Source: Candidatus Omnitrophota bacterium
GTDB lineage: Bacteria > Omnitrophota > Omnitrophia > Omnitrophales > JACROU01
DNA: 58,940 bases
Direction of reading: 5' to 3'
NCBI GenBank assembly: GCA_016214265.1
Contig: JACROU010000054.1
Coordinates: 1 to 58,940 of the forward strand
Shown here: positions 28,469 through 37,375 of the stretch, piece after piece
Layout of the letters: every line of letters starts with the position of its first letter
How positions within the stretch are numbered: position 1 is the stretch's first letter
The notes under the pieces: generated by a model
Seen by the model: the letters and a program-made list of their open reading frames with translations, nothing else
What the model was told of the DNA's origin: nothing
Databases searched by the model: none
Program-made: the position numbers and the translations under genes

Positions 28469-28660
28469 ATGTCTCTCCGATTCCTTTCTTTACTCTTCTT
28501 CGTTCTCCTCTTATCATTAGTCAGCGGGTGCGCCGAGTTTCTGGAAGACTATTCTTACAGCACGGGTGCTGATACGGTGCAGTCAGCCAGCGCATCGGGC
28601 ACGCGGGATCCGTTTAAAGATTACGGCACCTACGGACCAGCATCAACTACAGGATCATAA
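28469..28660 (+). CDS. Small lipoprotein
   Basis: A 63-residue protein with a lipoprotein signal: a hydrophobic stretch (about residues 5-18) and the lipobox LVSGC with Cys21. The mature part is about 43 residues, Ser/Thr/Gly-rich and without a recognised domain. No acidic +2 residue (Ala follows Cys), so outer-membrane sorting is plausible. It is 4 nt before the AsmA-like gene and may be co-translated with it. The ORF is short but the signal is convincing. Confidence 0.7.
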   Translation: MSLRFLSLLFFVLLLSLVSGCAEFLEDYSYSTGADTVQSASASGTRDPFKDYGTYGPASTTGS

Positions 28661-28664
28661 ACAG

Positions 28665-31268
28665 ATGAAAAAGTTTTTTGTCGTACTGATTGCCATCGTC
28701 ATCGGTTTTTTTGTTCTCTCAACAATGATCTTGCCGCAAATCGTTTCTCAATCTGAAATCCAAAAATTCCTCAAAGAAAAAATCAGGGAAAAAGCGGGCG
28801 ATAAATTCGACGTAGAGAAAATCGGCGTGGGATTTTTCCCTTCCGCGTTTGTCGAGGTTAAAGGTTTGAAGGTTTATCTGCCGAGCGCTCCCGGTGAAAA
28901 GCCGATCTTGGAAGTTCGTAAAGCCAGGCTCTATCTGAAAATCATCCCTCTTTTCTTCAAACGCTTTGAAGCCAGTAATTTGGAGCTCAGCGGAGCTCAA
29001 TTTTCGTGGGATTTGCCGAAGCGCGGGCATATTCAGTTAACCGGGATTAACGGGGTGATGCGCGGGCTTAGTTTTACGGCTCCAGCTAAGTTTAAATTGA
29101 AAGGGCTTGTGTACGGCCAGAAACACAGCACCTTTTCCGCGGATGGAACCGTCGAGATGAGTTTGGAAAAACTGAAGGCGAAGCTCACGCAATTCGATCT
29201 TCGTTTTAATATCGATAATATTCTTCCCCAACAATTAATTGAAGCTGGTTTAGTGGGGGAAGACTTCCCCGTGACTTCCGGTGAGTTGGATGCCCGCGGA
29301 TCGCTCGTGCTTGATCCTGAATCCAAAAATATCACCGGAAAAGTGAGCGCCACCGCATCGAAAATCGCGATTAAAGAAAATGCCGGCGTCAGCCAGGTTC
29401 CTGGAATTTTTTCTATTGCCTCGCAATTTCAATACACCCAGCAGAGCCGTGTTCTGGAACTCGGTGACTGTGCCGTTTTGATTCCGGGTCTTTCCGGATC
29501 CGCGTTTGGCACCATGAATTTTTTGGCGGAGCCTCAGTTGGATTTGTCCTTCCGGTTCAAAGAGATTCGTTTTGACGACATTAAAAAATATTACGCCAAG
29601 CAAATGAACGGGGTTCGTCTTTCAGGGGTTGGTTCCGGGTCACTGATTCTTAAAGGGACCTCCGCGAAAATGCTGGTCAATGCGAGCGCCGATTTGACGC
29701 AAACCGCCGTTGATGTCGAATCTTATGGCAGTAAACCTTCGGGCCTTAAACTGGTTCTTACCGCACAAACTTATGTTGCGGGTTCGCGCGCGAGTGAAGG
29801 GGAGTTTAACGCGCATTTGGGTGACATGGCGGTGAAGGGAGCGATGGAGAAGATGGATCTTAAGACCGGTATCGGGGAAATTAATTTTATTACCAATAAA
29901 TTCCCGCTGGATGAATGGAATGGGCTGGTCAAAGCGCTTCAGACTTTGAAAGTTTCTGGAAATGGAAAGATTGCGGCAAATATCAAAGGGAATTTTAAGG
30001 AGCCGGGGTCGCTGGGTTATAACGCGCACGTGACGCTCGATAACGCGACGTTCGAGCAAGATGGCAAGGCGTTTATCCAAAGCCTTTCAGGCTCGTTCGA
30101 TTTTGAGCCCGAAAAAATTGGGATTCAGGAATCCAATCTACTTTTCGGCAAAAGCAATTTGCAGGCCGCCATGGATTTGCGCGATTTTACCTCGCCGTTT
30201 TTCCAGGCTAGAATCACTTCCTCTCATTTGGACGTGGAGGATGTGACCGCGCTCGTGGCACGGTTAAAAGAATTCCGGCTCGCGCCGCTTCAGGCAAAAC
30301 CCGCGCCTGCTGTTTCGGCTCCAGTCGAGACCTCGTGGCTCGTGAAAGAAGCGTACGCTCAAGCGCCGCCCCAGCAGCAACAGGCCGGGGTCGCCGTGGC
30401 CCAGCTTCCGCCGATTGCTTATCGGGCAAAAGGGACCGTGGATTTTAAACTTTCGAATGTGATTGCGAGTGGACGGCAGCTCGAGAATTTGATTGGCCGC
30501 GCCGAGTGGAATCAGGGAGATTTGACGTTACGGGATGCGAAAGCGTTGATGGGGCAGGGCGGCGTTAGCGCCAACGCGAATGTGACATGGCGCGAGAATC
30601 CTCCGGCATTTAATGCGCATCTGGAGACTCAGGGAGTTCCGCTTGAAGCCGTGACCGAAAAACCTTTCGTGACAGGGCGATTGTCTTCGACGACGGATGT
30701 TCGCGGCTTAATCGGAAATTCGGAACTCGTCACGAATTCGCTGGCCGGCGCGGGCGCGTTTCAAGTTGTGGACGGAGAAATTCATGGATTCAGTTTGCTG
30801 AGCTCGCTGTCGGCTTTGCCTTCTTTGGTGGGACTGAAAGGTTCAAGGTTCGGCGGAACGACGGATTTCAAATCACTCGATGGACAATTTCAAATCGGCG
30901 GCCAGAAAATCCAATTTTCGTCAATCAGCATGCAATCGAAAACCATCAGTGCCGTCGCCGAGGGGGCTGTCGGGTTTGATAAGTCGATTTATTTCAAGGG
31001 CACTGTTGAGGTTTCGGGTAATCTGGGCGGCTTGCTGGGCAATACGATTGATCGAAATAATCCGCTTCGATTTCCTCTTGAGGTGACGGGAACGACCGAT
31101 CATCCGAGTCTGAGCGTTGCTTCTCAAGCGGCGATTGGAACTACCATAGCCAAAGATGTGCTGGGACAATTTTTGGGGAAAAAGAAAAAAACGAGTTCCA
31201 CGTCTTCAAGTACTGTCGACACAGCTACGACCGCTGCAGAGTTACTTTCTTCGATTTTGGGAAAGTGA
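28665..31268 (+). CDS. AsmA-like/DUF748 envelope protein
   Basis: An 867-residue protein anchored by an N-terminal membrane helix (residues 2-23). A long beta-rich periplasmic part follows, of repeated LxL/VxG strands typical of AsmA/TamB-related bridge proteins. The C-terminal AsmA-like core contains TGRLSSTTDVRGLIGNS, GAGAFQVVDGEIHGFSL, and ends with LRFPLEVTGTTDHPSLSV. A Gln/Ala/Pro-rich linker lies at about 565-585. Such proteins take part in phospholipid transport or outer-membrane assembly. The start is the ATG at 28665, 4 nt after the lipoprotein stop; the upstream extension in this frame lies over the lipoprotein gene and is not real. Confidence 0.85.
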   Translation: MKKFFVVLIAIVIGFFVLSTMILPQIVSQSEIQKFLKEKIREKAGDKFDVEKIGVGFFPSAFVEVKGLKVYLPSAPGEKPILEVRKARLYLKIIPLFFKRFEASNLELSGAQFSWDLPKRGHIQLTGINGVMRGLSFTAPAKFKLKGLVYGQKHSTFSADGTVEMSLEKLKAKLTQFDLRFNIDNILPQQLIEAGLVGEDFPVTSGELDARGSLVLDPESKNITGKVSATASKIAIKENAGVSQVPGIFSIASQFQYTQQSRVLELGDCAVLIPGLSGSAFGTMNFLAEPQLDLSFRFKEIRFDDIKKYYAKQMNGVRLSGVGSGSLILKGTSAKMLVNASADLTQTAVDVESYGSKPSGLKLVLTAQTYVAGSRASEGEFNAHLGDMAVKGAMEKMDLKTGIGEINFITNKFPLDEWNGLVKALQTLKVSGNGKIAANIKGNFKEPGSLGYNAHVTLDNATFEQDGKAFIQSLSGSFDFEPEKIGIQESNLLFGKSNLQAAMDLRDFTSPFFQARITSSHLDVEDVTALVARLKEFRLAPLQAKPAPAVSAPVETSWLVKEAYAQAPPQQQQAGVAVAQLPPIAYRAKGTVDFKLSNVIASGRQLENLIGRAEWNQGDLTLRDAKALMGQGGVSANANVTWRENPPAFNAHLETQGVPLEAVTEKPFVTGRLSSTTDVRGLIGNSELVTNSLAGAGAFQVVDGEIHGFSLLSSLSALPSLVGLKGSRFGGTTDFKSLDGQFQIGGQKIQFSSISMQSKTISAVAEGAVGFDKSIYFKGTVEVSGNLGGLLGNTIDRNNPLRFPLEVTGTTDHPSLSVASQAAIGTTIAKDVLGQFLGKKKKTSSTSSSTVDTATTAAELLSSILGK

Positions 31269-31274
31269 TAGATT

Positions 31275-31300
31275 GTCATTCCCGCGAAGGCGGGAATCCA
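31275..31300. repeat. GTCATTCCCGCGAAGGCGGGAATCC-type repeat, copy 1
   Basis: It has inner arms CCCGCG/CGCGGG-type around AAGG and outer GTCATTCC/GGAAT. The same word occurs in frame at 32889-32915 and at 37376-37402, and on the other strand at 49407-49432. Confidence 0.92.
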
Positions 31301-31302
31301 TA

Positions 31303-31338
31303 AATTAGGTGCCAGGTTCAAGAACCTGGCACCTAATT
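31303..31338. repeat. AATTAGGTGCCAGGTTC palindrome, copy 1
   Basis: A perfect 17-nt inverted repeat with a 2-nt centre, directly after the previous repeat and between the convergent AsmA-like gene and rnc. It may end both transcripts. Confidence 0.95.
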
Positions 31339-31342
31339 CACG

Positions 31343-32077
31343 CTACGCTGTTGGCACTTTCTTCAATTCAAACTTTTTAATCAATTCGCGCGCGGCGGCT
31401 TCCTCAGCCTCTTTTTTGGTGCGGCCAATTCCTTCACCTTCGCCGATCTCATTCAAACTGACCAAGCAGTGAAAATGCCCATTTTTCCATACAGCTTGAT
31501 AGCGGGGAAGAATCTTCAGATGTTTTTGAGAGAGTTCTTGCAGAACTGTTTTGGGGCTGACGCCGATTTCGTGCAGACGCTTCGGACTTAAATAATATTT
31601 GAATTGCTTGCGCAAGAATTTCTGAGTGACAGCGAGTCCGCGGTCAAAATAAATGGCCGCCAAAACCGCCTCAAAGGTATCCGCCATGATTTTAGCCCGG
31701 TCAGGGTCGGGATGTTCTTGCTCACTTTTGCCGAGAATCATAAATTGTTTGAGCTTCAGCTTCTTCGCGATGAGCGCCAAAATCTTGCGCGAAACCAAAA
31801 TTGATTTCAGTTTCGACAAAACGCCCTCGTCGCCCTCTTTGTACTTCTCGTAAAGAATTTCGCTGATCGTGAAATTGAGGATGGAGTCGCCAAAAAACTC
31901 CATGCGCTCGAAGCACAGCAGATTGTGAAGCCTCATTTCATTCCGGTAGGACGGATGGGTGAGGGCCGCGACGGCGTACCGGCGGTTTCGGATCTTCAGA
32001 CCGAGGGCTTTTTCGAATTTGGTCCAGTCGACGTGTTTCTTAAGTTTGCGTATCATAATAGGATATGAATATACCAT
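31343..32077 (-). CDS. rnc: Ribonuclease III
   Basis: A 244-residue dsRNA endonuclease. The RNase III signature is ERMEFFGDSILN (57-68), with catalytic acids E60 and D64; the second catalytic patch is ADTFEAVLAAIYFD. A double-stranded RNA-binding domain follows (SPKTVLQELSQKHL, then IGRTKKEAEEAAARELI). Two starts are possible (32077 or the ATG seven codons later at 32056); neither has a strong ribosome site. It converges on the AsmA-like gene and diverges from the giant paralogue 3 gene. Confidence 0.95.
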   Translation of the reverse strand: MVYSYPIMIRKLKKHVDWTKFEKALGLKIRNRRYAVAALTHPSYRNEMRLHNLLCFERMEFFGDSILNFTISEILYEKYKEGDEGVLSKLKSILVSRKILALIAKKLKLKQFMILGKSEQEHPDPDRAKIMADTFEAVLAAIYFDRGLAVTQKFLRKQFKYYLSPKRLHEIGVSPKTVLQELSQKHLKILPRYQAVWKNGHFHCLVSLNEIGEGEGIGRTKKEAEEAAARELIKKFELKKVPTA

Positions 32078-32086
32078 AAGGGCTAT

Positions 32087-32115
32087 TTGACTTTAAGCAT
32101 TTTATCGGGTAGCTT
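32087..32115 (+). promoter_or_regulatory. Putative sigma-70 promoter for the 1674-aa protein gene
   Basis: TTGACT (32087-32092), a 17-bp spacer and a weak -10 TAGCTT (32110-32115), about 41 bp upstream of the start, in the gap shared with the divergent rnc. Confidence 0.5.
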
Positions 32116-32156
32116 TAAGACTCAATTTCGCCCTGGGAAGGAATCTCTAACTTTAG

Positions 32157-35100
32157 ATGTTCTTAAGACTTACCGCTTTACTCACGTCAATTGTATTTTT
32201 TTGGAATAGCTTCGCATTTGGCGAGATCGCCGCCCCCGGTGTCCGTCTGGTCGAACCCATTCATATCATTCACATTCAGGATGCCCACGCCAACTACACC
32301 GCCCAGAAAAATATTTGCGAACTTATTGAACGTTTTCGAAAAGAAAAGGGAATTGATTTAGTTTTCGTCGAAGGCGCGGCGGGAGCACTGGACCGGAAAT
32401 ATCTCGAGTTCTGCCCGGATCCCTCCATCAATCAAAAGGTGACCGATAAATTGGCCCGAATGGGCGAGCTGTCGGGCGCGGATTTATACCTTCTGAAAGA
32501 GGGCGCCGCTCCGGTTCAGTTTGTGGGACTAGAGGATGCGGCCCTGTACCGGAAAAATTTGAAGCTCTTCCGCGAGGTGATGTCTCGGGAAGCGGAGTCG
32601 AAGCGCTGGATCGACTCCGAGCGCGCGCGTTTGGACCGCGAGGCCTCGCGGCTCGACAATAAAAATCTGCTCAGCCTGTTGCGGCTTTATCTTCATTCAG
32701 ACACCTCGAAAAAAACGATTTCGCTTTTGGATCAGCTCTCAAAAAAACAGCTTCATCGTGATTTCCGTGACCCCCGTGAGCAGCGAGAATTTCCGAATTT
32801 AGTTCGATTGCTTCGATTGATGGATGATGAAGCGAAAATTGATGTTGCGGCCGCATCGAGAGAAGAAAAAGACATTGAAAAGAAATTTGTCATTCCCGCG
32901 AAGGCGGGAATCCAGGGTCTATTGGAGAACGGTAAAAATCCTCGTTTTGCGTTAGAACAACTTTACGCCGATCTTGCACCGCAAGGATTCGCCTTCGAAA
33001 AATATCCCAACTTCTCCCGGCTAGCCAAAAACCGTGTATATCAATACGAGCTTAAATCGGACGGATTCTTCAAAGAACTCTCGCGCGTGATGACGCTTTT
33101 GTTTGACGCTCTCGCCAAATCCGAGAATGAAAAACAAATTGTGAACGCGGCGAAGAATTTTATCCTTACTTCCAAACTAAAAACCCTCGAACTGACCCGT
33201 GAAGAATGGACCGTCATTGCGAGGAGCGCCAAAGGCGCGACGCGGCAATCCCGTCGAGATGCATCCGCCGATTTTTACCAAGCCGCCATTGCCCGCGAAA
33301 AAACATTCATCACCCGAATCGAGCAGGTTCTGCGCGAAAAGAAAAAATCCAGCGCCATCGTCATCACCGGCGGATTTCACACGGAAGGCCTGGCCCGTGA
33401 ATTTGGATCTCACGGCATGCGGCATGAGCTGGTATCTCCAAAAGTGGAAGGTAACTCGCAGCGGACTTACGTCAACTCGCTCCTCGGAAATTACGAGGTG
33501 AATTTCGCAACATCCGAAGTTCCCGCTCCCGATTGGGCGGCCCCCATCGCTATTGATGAATTGAAAACACTGCGGCAAAAATTAATTCTTAAATTAACGA
33601 AAGCCGCAAGTTTGGGAGCGGAAAATGTACCGGATCCGCGCGCTTTGCCTATGACCGCCGCCAGTGTCACGCCGATTCAGCTTGAGGGCGTATGGAAACG
33701 ATTGGGCGGAACTTTGATGCGGATTCAAACAGCCAAACCATACCGAAATATTCCGGGATATGAAGTTTTTTTTCCCGAAGCAGAAGGCGGTGAAGTCGAA
33801 GCGCTTTATTTTGCTTACGATTCCCGGACGGGGACGATTCATCAGATGATCGCTTTGAAACCGGGATCCGGAGTTGCGCTGGATGTATTCAATCTCATTG
33901 CCCAGGATGTAAAAAATCGCGGATTGAAGATGCGTCTTTCCAACGTGATTAATCCCAAGATGGTGACTCTTCTTAAAAAAGTTTCCTCGGATTTGGAAAT
34001 CGAGATGGGTTTTTCTTCCCGTTCGGGTTGGGGCCGATCCGATCTTCAGTATGCGGACGCCGAATTGATTCTGGGACCTAACGACTTTCGCGATCTTCTC
34101 GTGCACAACAAATATGGCTTCTATTTGGGCGCAATCAGGCTGGAAAGGAATACCGAAAACGGAAACTATCGTCTCTCGATTCCTGATGTGAAATTGCCGC
34201 ACGAAACGCCCAATTTTTTCATGGAAAACGGAGCGGTTCGAAGCGCAGACGGAGAATTTAAAATTTTCATCAAAGACGGCGGCCTCGTGATTCAACGGGA
34301 TGAACCGATATGGGATAACACGGTTCCGGGCGAAAAAATTAGCTATTACATTCCCGTCGATGAGAGAAATCTGAAGCTTCCTTATCTGGAAGATTATCTT
34401 TGGGTGGAGCCTCTCACTGGAACTCAACATTACAAAGTGAGGGCGCCTACTTTTTATCCGGAAGCGAGCTTCGAATTGGAGCGCCGCGGTGAGGCGTTTA
34501 TGTTCCGGCAGGGAAGAGATTTGAGCCGTGAATTGACTTTAGAATTTCCAAAATTGCATTCCGGCGAAGTAATCCGCCAGCGCGTCTTTTTTGATCCAGA
34601 GGGACTGCTTCAAATCGAGGGATTGGACGGGGCAGAGAATTATTATCTGTTTTATGACTTATCGTTGCGCGGAAGTTTTGATATACGGGCAGTTCCGGCG
34701 CCTGTTCAGGAGCCTGAACGGGTGAGTACATCCGCCGCGAATTTTGGGGAAAAAAAGAAATCCGATCTCAGCGATGAAATCGATCTGTCTCTCATTGCCC
34801 ATCTCACCAATGCTGGAGCGATCGGAGGTTTAATCCTGCTTTTTGGTGGAAGGAAAAAAACCGACAAGAAACCGAAATCGGTTGAGCTCGAAAAGAAACG
34901 GGGAGCGAAGTCTTCCGGAAAGAGCCTCGGCCGCGATGAAGTGGATATCGCGAAATTCGCCGCGGCGACGGGTTTTTCGCGCGCGCAGATTGAGGGATTG
35001 AATCCGAATAATGTGCATGACGGACCTCTGGCGGGAATGGCCCAATTGATTGCGTGGGCGTATTACATTCAAATGGATTTGGAATCAATCGATGAAATTT

Positions 35101-37181
35101 TGAAGGGGATTATTTACGATTCGATTCACCGGAATAATTCGAAGACCCCGCGTCTTGGCAGTTTGGACACAAAAGATAAAGAATTTGACTCTGAGATTTT
35201 GAAAGGGATTGAAATTCTTCAGGGGCTTCAGGAAGAACTTTCCACGTCATCGAAGAAAATATTTTCGGATCTCAAAAAGTTCTGGACTGATGAAAAGCAT
35301 GCGGCAGGCAGAAAATCAGTTCGGCGCAGTCCCTGGTGGGGAGGATTTGCGCGATTTGTACGGACAGTGGATGGTTTGCTGGAGTATGAATTAAATCCCG
35401 AGCGTCGAAAGCAGATTCAGGATCGTCTTGAGGTCCGGGGATTTTTGTCTTTGGAACGATCCGATTATTTTATTGATTCCCAGGCGGACGCGCTGAAACG
35501 TTTTAACGAAAAGGTCAAAGAGTTCAGTGCAAAAGCTAAAATAGTTGAGGCTGCGCTCGATAAATTTCTTGGAAAAGAAGAAAATATAAAGCCCAGCGAT
35601 TCTGATCTGAGACTTCTGCGTGCCGCCCTGGTCAAAAAAGTTCAGCCCTACCTGGATTATCTGTCTCTTGAATCTGGAAATGGTTTGCCTGCTGTTGAGG
35701 CGGGGTGTCCCGATATTTTTCTCGTTCTGACCAATCCCGACATTCAGACTTTTGTCGAGCTCGCCCGCGTTTGGAAATTGTACTCTACGGATGAGGAAAA
35801 TCCCGTTCAAATTCCCATCGTTGTTTCCGGGGGAATCCGGCAATGGGGGCACAAGCACCTGATTGGGGACCGATTGCTTGAATATTATTCTGGGAGCGAA
35901 GAGCAGGTTGAAAAGTTTAAAGCAGAGGGGACGAGTGAAGCGGAAATTATCCAGTGGGTTTTGGAACGCGAAGGCGTATCCAAGGAATCTATTTTTTTGG
36001 AGAAAAAATCTGGCAATTTACCCCAAAGTTTCGCGAATAGTATCCTGCCGATTTTGAACATTGTTGAAGCTAGACAAATCAAAGCGCCCAAAATCCAGAT
36101 TGTGACTTGCCCGCTGCTTAATTTACGGTCGGATCTTACCGCGCGCAAACAATGGGAGGATTATATTCGTGAACAGGGATGGAACGTGGTGACGAAGCCA
36201 ATTTATCCGCTTAATCCGTATCACCGCACCGAGGCGGGATTGATTGAGCTGCTTTATTATGTTCTGGGATATCCCAAAGACTATAAATCAGACGACGCCT
36301 CGTTGAATCGCACGAGTGAGATGGAAAGAATCAGAATTTATAGCCAAAGACAGCATCCGGATATTACCGGTTTTAATTTTTTGACAACGCCGTGGAATCC
36401 GGAAAAAGTGGAATATCTCCGCGAGGTGGTGTTCGGCGAGTATTTGAAGGCTGTGGAGCGGGCACGTGCGCGGCCGGCGTCGGGCAATAGTTTGGGGGCG
36501 GAGCCCTCCGGACTGGCTCGTCTCGGCCACAACGTGAAAGGTTATCGGCCAGTGAATCGGCTGACCGAACGAGTGTTGTATCCGGAGGACGAAACGGTGT
36601 TGGGCCCAGTTGCTTTCAACGCGCTCGCCGGTGCGGGTCCGGCGGAGGCGAAAAGTCTCGGAGATTCGCTGACTGCGGTTGTAACGAAAGATTATTTTGC
36701 CCGCAATGCCGATGCGCTCATCAAGGTTCTGCTTCCTAAAGATGAGATTTTTGTTTTGGTGAAATCGGATAAAGATCGAGAGTCGATTGCGCCAGTCAGA
36801 ACGCGCGCACTCGCAAAAGGGATTCGTGTCACACCGGTTCAGAAATTATCGCTCAGGACCGAGCTGGCAGATCGGAAAAATATTTTCTCTCTCGAACTCT
36901 TGCTGCGTGATTCACTGACTGTTCCGATGGCGGATCGCCAAATGATGCGATTTAAATGGGATGAGTCGGCATTTCAAACGAGTGTCGACGCCGAACAAGC
37001 CCTTCGCAAGCTACGCCAGTTTTTTCTCATCACCGATGTCCAGAAACGTACCGGGATGCTCGAGCAGGAAGGCGTTACACCTGCGGCCGGTTTCTGGTTC
37101 CTCAACAAAACCTTCCTCAATCTGATCGAAGGGCTGGTTCAAAAGGCCCAGGCCGAAACAGCCCTCCAGCACGCGGCCTAA
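32157..37181 (+). CDS. Giant secreted multidomain protein, paralogue 3
   Basis: A 1674-residue protein. The signal peptide covers residues 1-22 (ending FAFG). The N-terminal domain (about 30-450) has HIIHIQDAH...AQKNI (37-53), VFVEGA (about 69), GELSGADL, FEKYPNFSRLA and VITGGFH (about 402-408), as in paralogues 1 and 2. The middle part (490-870) is beta-rich and unrecognised. A membrane-like helix lies at about 880-897. At about 1185-1380 a segment with VVSGG, SEAEIIQWVL, SFANS and an RSDLTARKQWE-type end looks like DUF218/YdcF. The C-terminus ends FLNLI, as in paralogue 2. SLG linkers lie at about 484, 922, 1444 and 1499. Two dispersed repeats are translated in frame (32889 and 33213). Function is unknown. 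Confidence 0.8.
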   Translation: MFLRLTALLTSIVFFWNSFAFGEIAAPGVRLVEPIHIIHIQDAHANYTAQKNICELIERFRKEKGIDLVFVEGAAGALDRKYLEFCPDPSINQKVTDKLARMGELSGADLYLLKEGAAPVQFVGLEDAALYRKNLKLFREVMSREAESKRWIDSERARLDREASRLDNKNLLSLLRLYLHSDTSKKTISLLDQLSKKQLHRDFRDPREQREFPNLVRLLRLMDDEAKIDVAAASREEKDIEKKFVIPAKAGIQGLLENGKNPRFALEQLYADLAPQGFAFEKYPNFSRLAKNRVYQYELKSDGFFKELSRVMTLLFDALAKSENEKQIVNAAKNFILTSKLKTLELTREEWTVIARSAKGATRQSRRDASADFYQAAIAREKTFITRIEQVLREKKKSSAIVITGGFHTEGLAREFGSHGMRHELVSPKVEGNSQRTYVNSLLGNYEVNFATSEVPAPDWAAPIAIDELKTLRQKLILKLTKAASLGAENVPDPRALPMTAASVTPIQLEGVWKRLGGTLMRIQTAKPYRNIPGYEVFFPEAEGGEVEALYFAYDSRTGTIHQMIALKPGSGVALDVFNLIAQDVKNRGLKMRLSNVINPKMVTLLKKVSSDLEIEMGFSSRSGWGRSDLQYADAELILGPNDFRDLLVHNKYGFYLGAIRLERNTENGNYRLSIPDVKLPHETPNFFMENGAVRSADGEFKIFIKDGGLVIQRDEPIWDNTVPGEKISYYIPVDERNLKLPYLEDYLWVEPLTGTQHYKVRAPTFYPEASFELERRGEAFMFRQGRDLSRELTLEFPKLHSGEVIRQRVFFDPEGLLQIEGLDGAENYYLFYDLSLRGSFDIRAVPAPVQEPERVSTSAANFGEKKKSDLSDEIDLSLIAHLTNAGAIGGLILLFGGRKKTDKKPKSVELEKKRGAKSSGKSLGRDEVDIAKFAAATGFSRAQIEGLNPNNVHDGPLAGMAQLIAWAYYIQMDLESIDEILKGIIYDSIHRNNSKTPRLGSLDTKDKEFDSEILKGIEILQGLQEELSTSSKKIFSDLKKFWTDEKHAAGRKSVRRSPWWGGFARFVRTVDGLLEYELNPERRKQIQDRLEVRGFLSLERSDYFIDSQADALKRFNEKVKEFSAKAKIVEAALDKFLGKEENIKPSDSDLRLLRAALVKKVQPYLDYLSLESGNGLPAVEAGCPDIFLVLTNPDIQTFVELARVWKLYSTDEENPVQIPIVVSGGIRQWGHKHLIGDRLLEYYSGSEEQVEKFKAEGTSEAEIIQWVLEREGVSKESIFLEKKSGNLPQSFANSILPILNIVEARQIKAPKIQIVTCPLLNLRSDLTARKQWEDYIREQGWNVVTKPIYPLNPYHRTEAGLIELLYYVLGYPKDYKSDDASLNRTSEMERIRIYSQRQHPDITGFNFLTTPWNPEKVEYLREVVFGEYLKAVERARARPASGNSLGAEPSGLARLGHNVKGYRPVNRLTERVLYPEDETVLGPVAFNALAGAGPAEAKSLGDSLTAVVTKDYFARNADALIKVLLPKDEIFVLVKSDKDRESIAPVRTRALAKGIRVTPVQKLSLRTELADRKNIFSLELLLRDSLTVPMADRQMMRFKWDESAFQTSVDAEQALRKLRQFFLITDVQKRTGMLEQEGVTPAAGFWFLNKTFLNLIEGLVQKAQAETALQHAA
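32889..32915. repeat. In-frame GTCATTCCCGCG repeat in paralogue 3
   Basis: This copy encodes VIPAKAGIQ in the N-terminal domain of the 1674-aa protein. It is nearly identical to the intergenic copies at 31275 and 37376. Confidence 0.95.
33213..33253. repeat. In-frame GTCATTGCGAGGAGCGC repeat in paralogue 3
   Basis: This encodes VIARSAKGATRQS, a peptide read from a palindrome-rich dispersed repeat (ATTGCGAGGAGCG.. ..CGACGCGGCAAT). Its sister protein at 23940 lacks it at the aligned place. Confidence 0.88.
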
Positions 37182-37200
37182 CCCACTTCCGGGCCGTCAT

Positions 37201-37229
37201 TTGACTTTCAGGCAATCGTTGCCTATAAT
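37201..37229 (+). promoter_or_regulatory. Near-consensus sigma-70 promoter before the arg cluster
   Basis: TTGACT (37201-37206), exactly 17 bp, then perfect TATAAT (37224-37229). The predicted start is near 37236. It reads into a terminator at 37314-37366 about 120 bp before argC. Confidence 0.88.
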
Positions 37230-37235
37230 TTGCTT

Positions 37236-37366
37236 ACTTTTTTGGGTAGTTTCCGAAGCTTACCAAACAATCAGGACTGGGAATGAACATTTGATTCACG
37301 GCAATTTGGACGGAACCAGAGATTAACCCTAAAAGCACGGGTTGATATCTGGTTTTTTTATTTTTT
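37236..37366 (+). ncRNA. Candidate small RNA or attenuated leader upstream of argC
   Basis: About 130 nt lie between a strong promoter and a strong terminator with no plausible ORF. Foldable parts are a 5' hairpin of TTTGG with CCAAA (about 37240-37266), a small GAAT/ATTC hairpin (about 37281-37296) and the terminal hairpin. I cannot match it to 6S, SRP, tmRNA, RNase P or a known riboswitch, and a T-box consensus is not visible. It is either an independent sRNA or a leader that controls argC by termination. Confidence 0.6.
37314..37366 (+). terminator. Strong Rho-independent terminator upstream of argC
   Basis: AACCAGAGATTAACCC pairs with GGGTTGATATCTGGTT (two mismatches) across a loop of about 9 nt, and is followed by T7-A-T6. 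Confidence 0.9.
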
Positions 37367-37375
37367 GACCAGTCT

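Noticed and set aside
37236..37366. T-box leader or known arginine/lysine riboswitch for argC
   Set aside because: No T-box consensus (AGGGTGG.ACC) and no lysine-riboswitch core could be found; it is left as an unclassified RNA candidate.
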